Of a stretch of 64,000 nt of DNA, positions 1-9,104 are shown in pieces. The DNA lies in contig JAQWLT010000025.1 in the NCBI GenBank assembly GCA_029247205.1, forward strand, positions 1 to 64,000, read 5' to 3'. The stretch's first letter is position 1, and every line of letters starts with the position of its first letter. The translations under genes were made by a program, and so were the position numbers. This DNA comes from Phycisphaerales bacterium (GTDB taxonomy: Bacteria; Planctomycetota; Phycisphaerae; Phycisphaerales; SM1A02). The notes beneath the pieces were generated by a model, which had not been told where the DNA came from, did not search any database, and saw nothing but the letters and a program-made list of their open reading frames with translations.

Positions 1-1
1 G

Positions 2-556
2 CTCGAGGAATATGGTCTCGCTGCTGTCATGTTTGGAAGTACCACGGAGTCACCAGAGTGCCTACGGCTCTGCAAGTCTGAAGGCCAGTCTCTGCCATCG
101 CAACTTGCCGCTTGGGCCTTAGATCGAGGCGGCTCAAGTATGGAACCCAATGCCACAGTCCAAATGTGGCGGACAGCACTCTCGTTGTCCAACAAAGAAC
201 GTGATGACATGCGGTCCTGCCTACAGGCAGTTGAACGCTTTCGCCAATGGGATTCTCTTGGCATCGCGCAGCGAAAGCGGCTGGTCCAAGAGGGCTGGAA
301 CACATCTTGCATAGCCATTCTGTCTGCGGAAGATCAGACAAACGCGGACCGGATTTGCCGCGAACTGGATGATCTTGCCGCAACACCGATTGCCCCGCCG
401 CGGCTGCTCACTGGCGACCAGTTGGTTGCAGACGGCATGAACGCTGGCCCCGACTTCGGTCGCGTGCTCGAGGCGGTCTACGACGCTCAACTCGAAGGCA
501 CAATTACCACCAGTGAAGCGGCCATCGCCTTGGCTCGGCAATTCGCAGGGCGTTAG
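2..556 (+). CDS. cca: CCA tRNA nucleotidyltransferase / poly(A) polymerase family, C-terminal part (truncated by window start)
   Basis: Frame open from base 2; LLTGDQLVADGMNAGPDFGRVLEAVYDAQLEG matches the C-terminal motif of the CCA-adding family. Confidence 0.8.
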   Translation, partial: LEEYGLAAVMFGSTTESPECLRLCKSEGQSLPSQLAAWALDRGGSSMEPNATVQMWRTALSLSNKERDDMRSCLQAVERFRQWDSLGIAQRKRLVQEGWNTSCIAILSAEDQTNADRICRELDDLAATPIAPPRLLTGDQLVADGMNAGPDFGRVLEAVYDAQLEGTITTSEAAIALARQFAGR

Positions 557-628
557 ACGCCTGCCCAGCGGCTATACTCAGGCCTCGGCACACAAGAACT
601 TCGCGTGCCGCACACTGGAGCCATATCT

Positions 629-1876
629 ATGCGTCGCCAACTGATGATGATCTTCGCGTGCTCGGCCGTGGCACTTGCAGCAGTCCCCACAACATCCGCC
701 CAGACCGTTGGACGATACCCCGACCTTGTGCAGGAAGCGGACTCCGACGATGCCATTGCTATTTACATCGTTCCAATGCGTGGACAAATCGGCACAGACA
801 TTCTGCCAGATTTGTACGAGCCGATCATTGAGGACATCAAAGAAATCAAGCCCGACATGATTGTCTTTCATATCGACAGCCACGACTACAAGGACGTCGA
901 TGATGAGACCGTGGACATCATGGAGAATACGGGGCGCCCTGGACAATCAGACGGTTCCTATCCAGCGCTCAAGCCGATGGCTGAGTTGCGGCAAGCGTTT
1001 CATGATGAACTTGGTGATATTGAGCAAGTGTGCTACGTCGAAGACGCCCAAAGCGTCGCGTCACTCTTGGCACTGTCATGGAAAACGATTTACATCGATC
1101 CTGATGGAGAACTCGGAGGGGCCGTTGTTCCATGGATGCGGATGGCAGCACCGGTCATGAATGACTCACAAAAATATGGCAAGTACTTGCGGGCGATCAT
1201 GGGAGATGTTCGCGGAATTGTGCAATATGGTGGATGGGACGACGCAGACAAACGCGAATTTATCAGTGCCTTAGTTGTGCCCGAAGAAATGGCCAGCACC
1301 ACGTGGCGTGGTCGTGATGCCATTTGGTATCGCGACGGACGAGGTGACTTTGTGGTCGACCCGATCAATGAGTTGCCAAGTAAGCCGACCCTTCAATCAC
1401 TGCTACAAGCAACCATCAATCTCAGCGGCGAGCAAGCCGAAAAATTGCTCGTCGTTGACGGCACTGCCTCACCGGATCGCTTCGTCAAGGACATTTTGGC
1501 CCAACTTGGCCACCGTCGCTATCAAATTGTTGGCCACGCCTCTGATCAGGTTGAAGCACACCGCACAGCGTGGCGAAAGTCAGCGAAGCGTGCTCGTGAC
1601 AACTTTATGCTGTTCACAAGAATGAACGGTGGCCAGTATATGTACCAGTTGCAGGCTGCCTTGAAAGCGATCAGTAGCTATATCTCAGCCATCAAAACTG
1701 ACCAGGCCGTAAGAACTCGGATGCAGTTAGAGCGTCTACCAACGAACACTTTACAACTCGACATGATGCGAGAGCAACTCAAAGAGACTATTCGCAGACG
1801 CAAGCAAGGCGGCGCCGGTGGTGGCGGTGGTCGCGGCGGTGGCGGCGGTGGACTTGGGGGCCCTGGCGGCATGTAG
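629..1876 (+). CDS. Secreted protein with possible ClpP/crotonase-like (NfeD-type) domain and Gly-rich C-terminal tail
   Basis: Signal peptide MRRQLMMIFACSAVALAAVPTTSAQ; YIVPMRGQIGTDI...DAQSVASLLALSWKTIYIDPDGELGGAV resembles a ClpP-class fold; tail GGAGGGGGRGGGGGGLGGPGGM. Confidence 0.6.
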   Translation: MRRQLMMIFACSAVALAAVPTTSAQTVGRYPDLVQEADSDDAIAIYIVPMRGQIGTDILPDLYEPIIEDIKEIKPDMIVFHIDSHDYKDVDDETVDIMENTGRPGQSDGSYPALKPMAELRQAFHDELGDIEQVCYVEDAQSVASLLALSWKTIYIDPDGELGGAVVPWMRMAAPVMNDSQKYGKYLRAIMGDVRGIVQYGGWDDADKREFISALVVPEEMASTTWRGRDAIWYRDGRGDFVVDPINELPSKPTLQSLLQATINLSGEQAEKLLVVDGTASPDRFVKDILAQLGHRRYQIVGHASDQVEAHRTAWRKSAKRARDNFMLFTRMNGGQYMYQLQAALKAISSYISAIKTDQAVRTRMQLERLPTNTLQLDMMREQLKETIRRRKQGGAGGGGGRGGGGGGLGGPGGM

Positions 1877-1914
1877 TCGCGGCAGCCAAAGTAGCCTGCT
1901 TGCGTGATGGATCA

Positions 1915-1931
1915 TCAACCCATGAGGTTGA
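1915..1931. terminator. Small hairpin between convergent genes, possible terminator
   Basis: tcaacc-catga-ggttga, 6-bp perfect arms between convergent CDSs ending at 1876 and 1934; no clear T-tract. Confidence 0.3.
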
Positions 1932-1933
1932 GT

Positions 1934-2233
1934 TTAGTCTTCCACGAATCGTAGAATGGCTGGGCCAATCTGCACTTCAAGACCGTTCTGAAGACGAACC
2001 TCTCCAATCGGCTGGCCACCGTGAATCGTTCCTGCAGTTGACTCCAGATCCCGCAGGTGCAAAACACCATCAATCGACTCAATGACACAGTGTTCGCGTG
2101 ACACAGTTGGCGAATCGAGACGGATGTCGCAATTCTCGTCCCGCCCGATCAAAACCTCTGCTGCATCGCCAAGGGCGAATGCTCGCATGAGCTGGCCGGT
2201 CTTGCGGCTAATGACATGCAGTTCCATCATCAT
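1934..2233 (-). CDS. FHA domain protein
   Basis: VLIGRDENCDIRLDSPTVSREHCVIESIDGVLHLRDLESTAGTIHGG is the FHA signature. Confidence 0.85.
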   Translation of the reverse strand: MMMELHVISRKTGQLMRAFALGDAAEVLIGRDENCDIRLDSPTVSREHCVIESIDGVLHLRDLESTAGTIHGGQPIGEVRLQNGLEVQIGPAILRFVED

Positions 2234-2397
2234 GAAGCGAACTCCTGAACACTGCGGGACCAACTCAGTATCCCACATCAAAGGGGGTCTGCCTTTGTAC
2301 ATTTTGGTCCCAATTCAAAGCATTTTGTCACAATTGTCCACCTATATCGCCTTTATCTTCGGTTGCAGCCTGTAGTCAGGGCTGGGACACTCCCCAC

Positions 2398-3633
2398 ATG
2401 CCTTTGCTGGTGGATGCTATTTTCGTCTTGATTGGGGTGCTTGCCGCCCCCTGGTGGCTCCCTCGCATGCTTCTTCGCGGCCGCCACCGAACCGACTGGA
2501 GTGGTCGCTTTGGCCGAACGCCTCGTCTCTGCCCTCCGCCAGTTGGTGGACGAATCGTCTTGCACGCTGTGTCAGTAGGAGAGGTGGGGGCCCTTCGCGG
2601 TCTTGTTGAGGCGATTGAAAAAGTGCCTGATCTGGATGTCGTCATCGGAAGCACAACCGACACCGGTGTTGCTCGGGCAAAAACACTCTTTGGTGATCGG
2701 CACACAGTGGTGCGATGGCCACTGGATTTCTCGTTCAGTGTGCGTCGCTTTCTGTCGGCCGTTCAACCAACGGTCGTGGGAATGGTTGAACTGGAAGTCT
2801 GGCCCAACATGACCGCGATCTGCCGCGCACGCGGCATTCGCAACGTGGTCATCACCGGACGACTCTCCGAACGAAGCTACCGTCGATACCGACTCATTCG
2901 ACCGCTCATACGCGCCATGTTTGGACGACTTGATGCGGTCGGTGCTCAGGACCGCTCAACTGCAGATCGATTTATCGACTTGGGCGTTCATTCCACCCGT
3001 GTCGATGTCACTGGAAATATGAAGTGGGATAGTGCCTGCGTGCCACTTGCAGGACCTGAGCGAAGCACCAAACTTGCTGAGCGACTTGGCATCGACAGAA
3101 ACCGTCTGTTACTGGTGGGCGGCTCGACAGCGCCGGGCGAAGAGGCCATGCTCCGCGACGCCTGCCCATCGGGCGTACAACTCCTGTGTGCGCCACGCCG
3201 CCCTGAATGGTGGGACGATGCTGCCGAAGCCTTGTCGCCATGCCAACGGCTCACCACGGTAAGCACAAGCCCATCGCCATCAGACCGATACTTACTCGAC
3301 ACCATCGGTGATCTCAGCGATGCCTACGGACTCGCGGATGTCGTCGTCGTTGGCCGGAGCTTTGGCGAGTTGCACGGATCCGATCCCATTGAACCGATTG
3401 CCCGTGGTGCTGCCACAGTCATCGGGCCTGCAGTCTCAGACTTCCGAGATGCCGTTGAGATACTCTGCCGCGGTAATGGGCTGATCCAATGCCAAGCCTC
3501 AGAACTTGCTGATGTACTCGCCGAGTTGCTTGGCAATGAGGCGGCACGCACAAGAATCGCTTCACGTGGCGCCGAGGTCATCCAATCCCAACAGGGGGCG
3601 ACAGAACGGTCCTTGCACTTGCTACTGGGATAG
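2398..3633 (+). CDS. waaA: 3-deoxy-D-manno-octulosonic acid transferase
   Basis: HAVSVGEVGALRGLVEAI, TDTGVARAK, PLDFSFSVRRFLSAVQPTVVGMVELEVWPN, TGNMKWD. Confidence 0.93.
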   Translation: MPLLVDAIFVLIGVLAAPWWLPRMLLRGRHRTDWSGRFGRTPRLCPPPVGGRIVLHAVSVGEVGALRGLVEAIEKVPDLDVVIGSTTDTGVARAKTLFGDRHTVVRWPLDFSFSVRRFLSAVQPTVVGMVELEVWPNMTAICRARGIRNVVITGRLSERSYRRYRLIRPLIRAMFGRLDAVGAQDRSTADRFIDLGVHSTRVDVTGNMKWDSACVPLAGPERSTKLAERLGIDRNRLLLVGGSTAPGEEAMLRDACPSGVQLLCAPRRPEWWDDAAEALSPCQRLTTVSTSPSPSDRYLLDTIGDLSDAYGLADVVVVGRSFGELHGSDPIEPIARGAATVIGPAVSDFRDAVEILCRGNGLIQCQASELADVLAELLGNEAARTRIASRGAEVIQSQQGATERSLHLLLG

Positions 3634-3640
3634 CAAAGTA

Positions 3641-3678
3641 CATCGCCGCCCAATCTCTACAGAGACTCGGCGGCGATG
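3641..3678. terminator. Strong stem-loop downstream of waaA (terminator or RNA processing/stability element)
   Basis: Arms catcgccgcc / ggcggcgatg (10 bp, perfect) with internal tctctacagaga secondary hairpin; begins 8 nt after the waaA stop; no U-tract. Confidence 0.6.
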
Positions 3679-3818
3679 CGGGGAGAAAGGGCTTGTTGAA
3701 AGATCGCGGATGAATAAACCACTACTCAGCGTCATACGGGCTTCGTTGCAGGGTGGTTCCACAGCAAGACTATTTCTCCCTTGAAAGCTCCCGGAACCCC
3801 CTTGCAAACCCACCTATC

Positions 3819-4760
3819 ATGGCCACCGTGCAAGAATCCGATGTACTCAAGTTGATTCAAGATCGCGTCCTGACCAAGGATCCTCGCGTGCTCCTCGGCC
3901 CAGGCGATGATTTGGCCGCCATCCGCTCGCCGGCGGGCACGCTGCTTGCTGGCGTCGATCAGATCATCGATGGGCTCCATGTGCTCGCCGATCGGGTGCC
4001 GTGGAATCGCATTGGACAGAAAGCCGTGCACCGTAGTGCGAGTGATATTGCAGCCATGGCAGGTTCACCGCTGGCGACCCTTGCATCGGTCGTGCTTCCT
4101 GCCGGGACATCCCCTGCCAATGTGGAATTGCTTTGCGCGGGCCTGCACGAAGCAGCAGAAGCGGTGGGGGCCCCCCTCGTTGGAGGTGATGTTGCTATTC
4201 ATCTCAGCAAAGACCATCCACTGACTCTTTCAGTGACCGTTCTGGGCGAGGCAACAAAGCATGGTCCAATTGAGCGTAGAGGCGCCAAGGCGGGCGATCA
4301 TCTCTACGTCACGGGCACGCTTGGGGGGAGTTTGATGCCAGACGGCACCGGCCATCATCTAGACTTTTACCCTCGCGTAGCGGAGGCACTTGAGTTGCTT
4401 GATGCTCTTGGCGACGATCTGCACGCCATGATCGATATCAGCGATGGACTAGGCCGAGACGCAGGCCGCGTTGCGTCGGCGTCGAGCCTGCAAGTGCGCA
4501 TCGATACAGCGGCTGTGCCGTGCCGAGTTGGCGCTTCAATCGAAGATGCGCTTCGCGACGGCGAGGATTACGAATTGCTGTGCGCCGTCGCCCCGAACGC
4601 CGCCGTACCGACTGATCTTGGCACTGGTGATCCGCGTTGCCCAATCTCACTCATCGGTGTCTTCTCGGCCATGCCTGATTCGGACACACGTCGAGTCCTG
4701 CTTGAGCACCCTGACGGCAGCACCACCGACGGCACCCACCTTGGATGGGATCACGGGTGA
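3819..4760 (+). CDS. thiL: Thiamine-phosphate kinase
   Basis: LLGPGDDLAAI, AGVDQIIDGLHV, SASDIAAMAGSPLA, VGGDV, DISDGLGRDAG. Confidence 0.93.
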   Translation: MATVQESDVLKLIQDRVLTKDPRVLLGPGDDLAAIRSPAGTLLAGVDQIIDGLHVLADRVPWNRIGQKAVHRSASDIAAMAGSPLATLASVVLPAGTSPANVELLCAGLHEAAEAVGAPLVGGDVAIHLSKDHPLTLSVTVLGEATKHGPIERRGAKAGDHLYVTGTLGGSLMPDGTGHHLDFYPRVAEALELLDALGDDLHAMIDISDGLGRDAGRVASASSLQVRIDTAAVPCRVGASIEDALRDGEDYELLCAVAPNAAVPTDLGTGDPRCPISLIGVFSAMPDSDTRRVLLEHPDGSTTDGTHLGWDHG

Positions 4761-5233
4761 TGGATGCTCTCTATTGCGATCTCCTTGGCCTTCAGGACAC
4801 CGTGCATCTCGGCCGGCGAATTGCCGCCTGTCTTCGTGGCAGCGATGTACTCGCCTTGCGTGGGGAACTCGGTGCTGGCAAGACGAGTTTGGTTACCTCC
4901 ATTGGTAAGTCGCTGGGCGTAGTTGATATCGCAAGCCCATCCTTTTCGTTGGCACACGAACATGTCACCAACCTCGGGTTGCGGCTGGTGCACATTGATG
5001 CATGGCGCATCACAAGTGTCGATGAACTTGCTGAATTAGGCTGGGATGACTGGATCATCGATGCCAACACCATCATCTGCATTGAATGGGCGGACCGAAT
5101 CGAAGCAGCACTGACTGGTTTATGTGTCTTAGAAATTGAATTGACGCATACGCAGGGCGGGCGTCATGCCATCTTGCAATGGGCTGATCAGTCTCGACTC
5201 TCATCGCTGGCCGCCTCAGGGGACACGCCGTAG
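4760..5233 (+). CDS. tsaE: tRNA t6A threonylcarbamoyladenosine biosynthesis protein TsaE
   Basis: LRGELGAGKTSLVTSIGKSLG...IASPSFSLAHEH...HIDAWRI...IEWADRIE. Confidence 0.92.
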   Translation: MDALYCDLLGLQDTVHLGRRIAACLRGSDVLALRGELGAGKTSLVTSIGKSLGVVDIASPSFSLAHEHVTNLGLRLVHIDAWRITSVDELAELGWDDWIIDANTIICIEWADRIEAALTGLCVLEIELTHTQGGRHAILQWADQSRLSSLAASGDTP

Positions 5234-5679
5234 ATGACAAAGCGGTGGCCGACCGTCTTCCATCCAATGCTAGTAGCGATCGAGTTGCGAAGTTCAACAA
5301 CATCATCGCAATCGAGTGCCTCAAATCGACCGGTCTTCACACACACGATGTAGTCGGATGGATCACGACCGTACACCAGCTGATAGTGGGTCACCTTGGC
5401 ATCAAGCAACATGAAGGGCGTGATGATGCCCGCGTCTTGAAGCAGTCGGAGGGTTCGATAAATTGTCGCCTTCGAGACGTCCTTGCCTTCGCCCCGTAGC
5501 CGAAGCAGGAGCGAATCTGCATCAAAAAGACCATCCACTTCCATGACAGCAACCAACACCTCCGCTCGCTCGCGTGTATACCTGAGCGACTGAGCCTTCA
5601 GGAAGCGACGAAAGACAGAGCACAAGGGTGCCAGGATAGGAGACAGTTCGCCCGTGTCTGATGAATTTGCAGACGTCAT
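5188..5679 (-). CDS. Fur-family transcriptional regulator with degenerate metal-site residues
   Basis: SLRYTRERAEVLVAVME..FDADSLLLRLRGEGKDVSKATIYRTLRLLQDAGII is a Fur winged-helix; canonical HHDH/CxxC residues not seen. Confidence 0.8.
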   Translation of the reverse strand: MTSANSSDTGELSPILAPLCSVFRRFLKAQSLRYTRERAEVLVAVMEVDGLFDADSLLLRLRGEGKDVSKATIYRTLRLLQDAGIITPFMLLDAKVTHYQLVYGRDPSDYIVCVKTGRFEALDCDDVVELRNSIATSIGWKTVGHRFVIYGVSPEAASDESRD

Positions 5680-6796
5680 AGTCAGCGATTGTACCGCAAG
5701 CGATGTTCGCATCCTTGCATTTGAAGCGTGGGATGGGGGATCGCACCGCGCGGTTCGGGAGGCGATCGAAAGACATGGTCGATTTGATTGGCACTGGCAA
5801 ACACTTGGGCCAGCGAATTGGCGGTGGCGACTGCGATTAGGGGCTGCTGATTTGATCTCCCAAGCAGCAGGAGAGGGCGTGCTGGAGCAGGGGTGGGATG
5901 TCCTCTTCGCAACATCGATGGTGTCGTTTGCTGACCTGGCTGCTCTGCTGCCCAAGCACATCGCAGGACTTCCGCGTGTCCTCTATATGCATGAGAACCA
6001 AGCTGCGTATCCACCTGCCGACGGAAGAGGGGACCCACGAGATGCGCATGCTGTGGCAACGAACCTGATGTCCATGCTTACCGCAGATTGCATCCTGTGG
6101 AATAGCCTATGGAACCGTGATTCATTTCTCGAGCAAGCTCAGGAAGTGCTCATCAAAGCAAGAGCGCCAGTGCAACGAGATGTCATCACTGAGATTGCTG
6201 AGCGATCATCTATTGCCTGGCCACCGGTTGAAGTACCCAGGGGATCGGACCGAGAAGTTTTACATAACTCGTCGCAGGCTAAGGAACGGGGGCTCACGCT
6301 GGTCGCCTGGCCGCACCGCTGGGAACATGACAAGGGGCCTGAAGAATTACTTGCGATCGATACCGAGTGCGGAGAACGCGACCAACTCGACTGGGTCTTG
6401 CTTGGAGAACAGTTCAATACAGTCCCAGAGGCATTTACTGCTTTGCAGCAACAAGCGGGCGACAGAATCATCCACGCCGGCCGGGCGCCGCGGGCACAGT
6501 ATGAGTCATGGCTTCACGCATGCGACTGGGTGCTTTCAACGGCTCGACACGAGTTCTTTGGCGTAGGCGTTGTTGAGGCGATGTTTGCTGGCTGCCTGCC
6601 GTGGCTGCCCGATCGGCTGAGTTATCCAGAGTTGGTGCCGTCGCAATACATGGGGCTGTCTCCAGCCAATCCACCTGCAAACATCGGCGTAGCCCAAGAG
6701 GCCATTCGCTCCCATTTGGCTCAGGCAGTCGCAACACAGGCAGTCCAGAACCTCGAAAAGGCCATTGGGAGGCACCTCCCCCGTGCCCGCCGATAA
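5654..6796 (+). CDS. Glycosyltransferase of the DUF3524/GTDC1 (tRNA-queuosine alpha-mannosyltransferase-like) family
   Basis: N-terminal ILAFEAWDGGSHRAVREAI..FDWHWQTLGPANWRWRLRLGA..DVLFATSMVSFADL..YMHENQAAYP plus C-terminal GT-B region. Confidence 0.82.
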   Translation: MSDEFADVIVSDCTASDVRILAFEAWDGGSHRAVREAIERHGRFDWHWQTLGPANWRWRLRLGAADLISQAAGEGVLEQGWDVLFATSMVSFADLAALLPKHIAGLPRVLYMHENQAAYPPADGRGDPRDAHAVATNLMSMLTADCILWNSLWNRDSFLEQAQEVLIKARAPVQRDVITEIAERSSIAWPPVEVPRGSDREVLHNSSQAKERGLTLVAWPHRWEHDKGPEELLAIDTECGERDQLDWVLLGEQFNTVPEAFTALQQQAGDRIIHAGRAPRAQYESWLHACDWVLSTARHEFFGVGVVEAMFAGCLPWLPDRLSYPELVPSQYMGLSPANPPANIGVAQEAIRSHLAQAVATQAVQNLEKAIGRHLPRARR

Positions 6797-6969
6797 TGAC
6801 TCTTATGTCAAATTCCCTCTCTTGGGCCTGGGAAAGGACTCTTGCGGTGGCCTAGCCAATGCCATTCGGCCACGCTGCTGATCGGCACAGACATCACCGG
6901 AACTGCATTTCGGACCGCCAGGGACAACAATCGATTGGCCTATATCCCGAATTCCGATACCGTGGAATC

Positions 6970-8757
6970 ATGATACGAATCATTACCGTCCCGTCACTTC
7001 TTACATGCTTCCTCGCGGCCTGCACGCCCGTATCCACGGGGCCTCAACTGCCACCCACAGCAGGACCCGATTGGCCCAGCGACTGGCGGCCAACCACGGG
7101 GCACCCCCGCCCAACCGATGTGCCTCACATCGATGTGACACAAGACAACGTGCCTGCAACATGGACCTGCAAGCCAAGCATCATCAACACGCATACATTT
7201 GCAAGTCAACATCAAGTGACCGACGCTTGGACCGGCCCTACCCAACGACCTGGAAAACTGCTTCGAACTCATAAGCATCTCAAGCCAGCGACGTCCATCG
7301 ACGGCCCACCGAATGACTTGCGCCCCGGCGGAATGACTCGAGGAAACGTCACTGGCAATCACACCACCTTCAATGCAATCGCCGCGACACCTTGGACGCC
7401 ACCGGACCCATCCATTGCCGTGGGCCCTGACCACGTGCTCGTCACAGTAAACATGGCCGTTGCCTGGTATGACAAAAGCGGAAACGAGCAATTCAGCGCC
7501 TATCTTGATTCCACCGGCAACCCGGGCTTCTTTGAAGAACTTGGAAGCGGCGGTTTTACATTCGACCCCAAGTGTTTTTATGACCCCATTGCAGAACGCT
7601 TTGTTGTCCTCGCGCTCGAATATTACGACGACACAGATGAATCGTGGATCACTTTTGCAGTGAGTGATGACAGCGATCCAAATGGAACCTGGTACAAGTA
7701 CCGAACATGGTCCGTCGTTTCCAATCTAAGCAGTACATACTGGGTGGATTACCCCGGCTTTGGCTTTGATGACGATGCCTACTATGTCACGGGCAATCTA
7801 TTTAACTTAACTGGTCCAAGTGGCTGGGGCGGCGTGTTATATCGCGTCATTGAAAAGTCATCCCTGCTCAGTGGCGGCACGGCAACGATTCACGACGTTC
7901 GCAAGGGCAACCATGCTTCCGCCCAATGCGCTCAGCACTATGGATCATCAGCGAACGCCTTCTTCGTCTCCCCACAAGACCAAACACGTCTCCGCGTCTC
8001 GAGAATCAACGACTACACCAACCCCACAGTGCAGACAACAAGTGTCGATGTGCCTAGCTGGAGTTCTCCATCGTCCAGTGCTCCCAATCCAGGCGGATCG
8101 ATTAGCACGCTTGATGGACGTATGCTCAATGTGCAATGGCGAGACGACACCTTGTATACATGCCATGCAATCGACGGGCCAGCCAACAATACCGTCTCGC
8201 GGTGGTACGCCTTTGATGTGCAATCACCGGGAAATCCAGTGCTACAGCAAAGCGGAAACATTGACACGCCCTCTGGCGTACATAACTTCTTCCCAGCCAT
8301 TGGCGTCAATGTCTATGGCGATGTTGCGCTTGCGATGGCCATGGCCTCGGCCAATGATGTGCCAAGCGTGCAGGTGACCGGCCGCCGGGCAGATGATCCC
8401 GCAGGGACGATGGGAGCGCTTACGGAAACACAAACCGGCACCGATGGTGCTGATGGACGATACGGGGATTACTACGACATGACCATTGATCCAGTTGATG
8501 ATGCCACATTCTGGTACGTCGGCGAATTCAGCATGGATTTTGGATGGCAAACCTGCGTAGGCAGTTTCACGATTACCCAGCCAAATACGTGCCCCGCTGA
8601 TGCGAATGGCGATGGAGAAGTTGACGTCAGCGACCTGTTAGCCGCGATTGCACAATGGGGCGGAGATGGTTCTGCTGCCGACACGGCTCCGCCGTTAGAC
8701 ATTGTCGATGTGGCCGATATTCTGGTCATGATTGATGCCTATGGGCCGTGCCTGTGA
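6970..8757 (+). CDS. Lipoprotein/secreted protein with C-terminal dockerin type I-like domain
   Basis: Lipobox CFLAAC; C-terminus CPADANGDGEVDVSDLLAAIAQWGGDG..LDIVDVADILVMIDAYGPC with two dockerin-like repeats bracketed by Cys. Confidence 0.85.
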   Translation: MIRIITVPSLLTCFLAACTPVSTGPQLPPTAGPDWPSDWRPTTGHPRPTDVPHIDVTQDNVPATWTCKPSIINTHTFASQHQVTDAWTGPTQRPGKLLRTHKHLKPATSIDGPPNDLRPGGMTRGNVTGNHTTFNAIAATPWTPPDPSIAVGPDHVLVTVNMAVAWYDKSGNEQFSAYLDSTGNPGFFEELGSGGFTFDPKCFYDPIAERFVVLALEYYDDTDESWITFAVSDDSDPNGTWYKYRTWSVVSNLSSTYWVDYPGFGFDDDAYYVTGNLFNLTGPSGWGGVLYRVIEKSSLLSGGTATIHDVRKGNHASAQCAQHYGSSANAFFVSPQDQTRLRVSRINDYTNPTVQTTSVDVPSWSSPSSSAPNPGGSISTLDGRMLNVQWRDDTLYTCHAIDGPANNTVSRWYAFDVQSPGNPVLQQSGNIDTPSGVHNFFPAIGVNVYGDVALAMAMASANDVPSVQVTGRRADDPAGTMGALTETQTGTDGADGRYGDYYDMTIDPVDDATFWYVGEFSMDFGWQTCVGSFTITQPNTCPADANGDGEVDVSDLLAAIAQWGGDGSAADTAPPLDIVDVADILVMIDAYGPCL

Positions 8758-9104
8758 CTGATAGAGTTTCGGTGATTCAGCCGCCTGAGATCGCCATGTT
8801 TTCTGGTGACACTTGCTTCTTGCAAACAACTCATTTGCATGAAAGAAACAGCAAGCCGGCAACACCGATCATCGAACAAGCACATATTGATCACTTTCAA
8901 ACGAGGACACGAACAGGCACAAAGGCTGATCCAAACATCTTTCATCCCAATTTGACTGAGATGCACCCAGACGCAGTGGACTGGCTGTACCAACAAAGCA
9001 TGTCGCCTGCCTTGGTTCATACACTGCGTGCTGAGCCCGCGAACATCAATATGCCTGAGGCCTCTATTCACTTCCAATCACACTCAATGACCATCCTCGG
9101 ATGA
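8748..9104 (+). CDS. Hypothetical small protein (uncertain) ending in ATGA overlap with the histidine kinase
   Basis: 118-aa ORF between the dockerin gene and the kinase, overlapping the kinase start by 4 nt; no recognisable domain. Confidence 0.35.
   Translation: MPVTDRVSVIQPPEIAMFSGDTCFLQTTHLHERNSKPATPIIEQAHIDHFQTRTRTGTKADPNIFHPNLTEMHPDAVDWLYQQSMSPALVHTLRAEPANINMPEASIHFQSHSMTILG

Noticed and set aside
1678-1872. Pro-rich minus-strand ORF (MPPGPPSPPPPPPRPPPPPAPP...)
   Set aside because: Antisense shadow of the poly-Gly tail of the 629-1876 gene.
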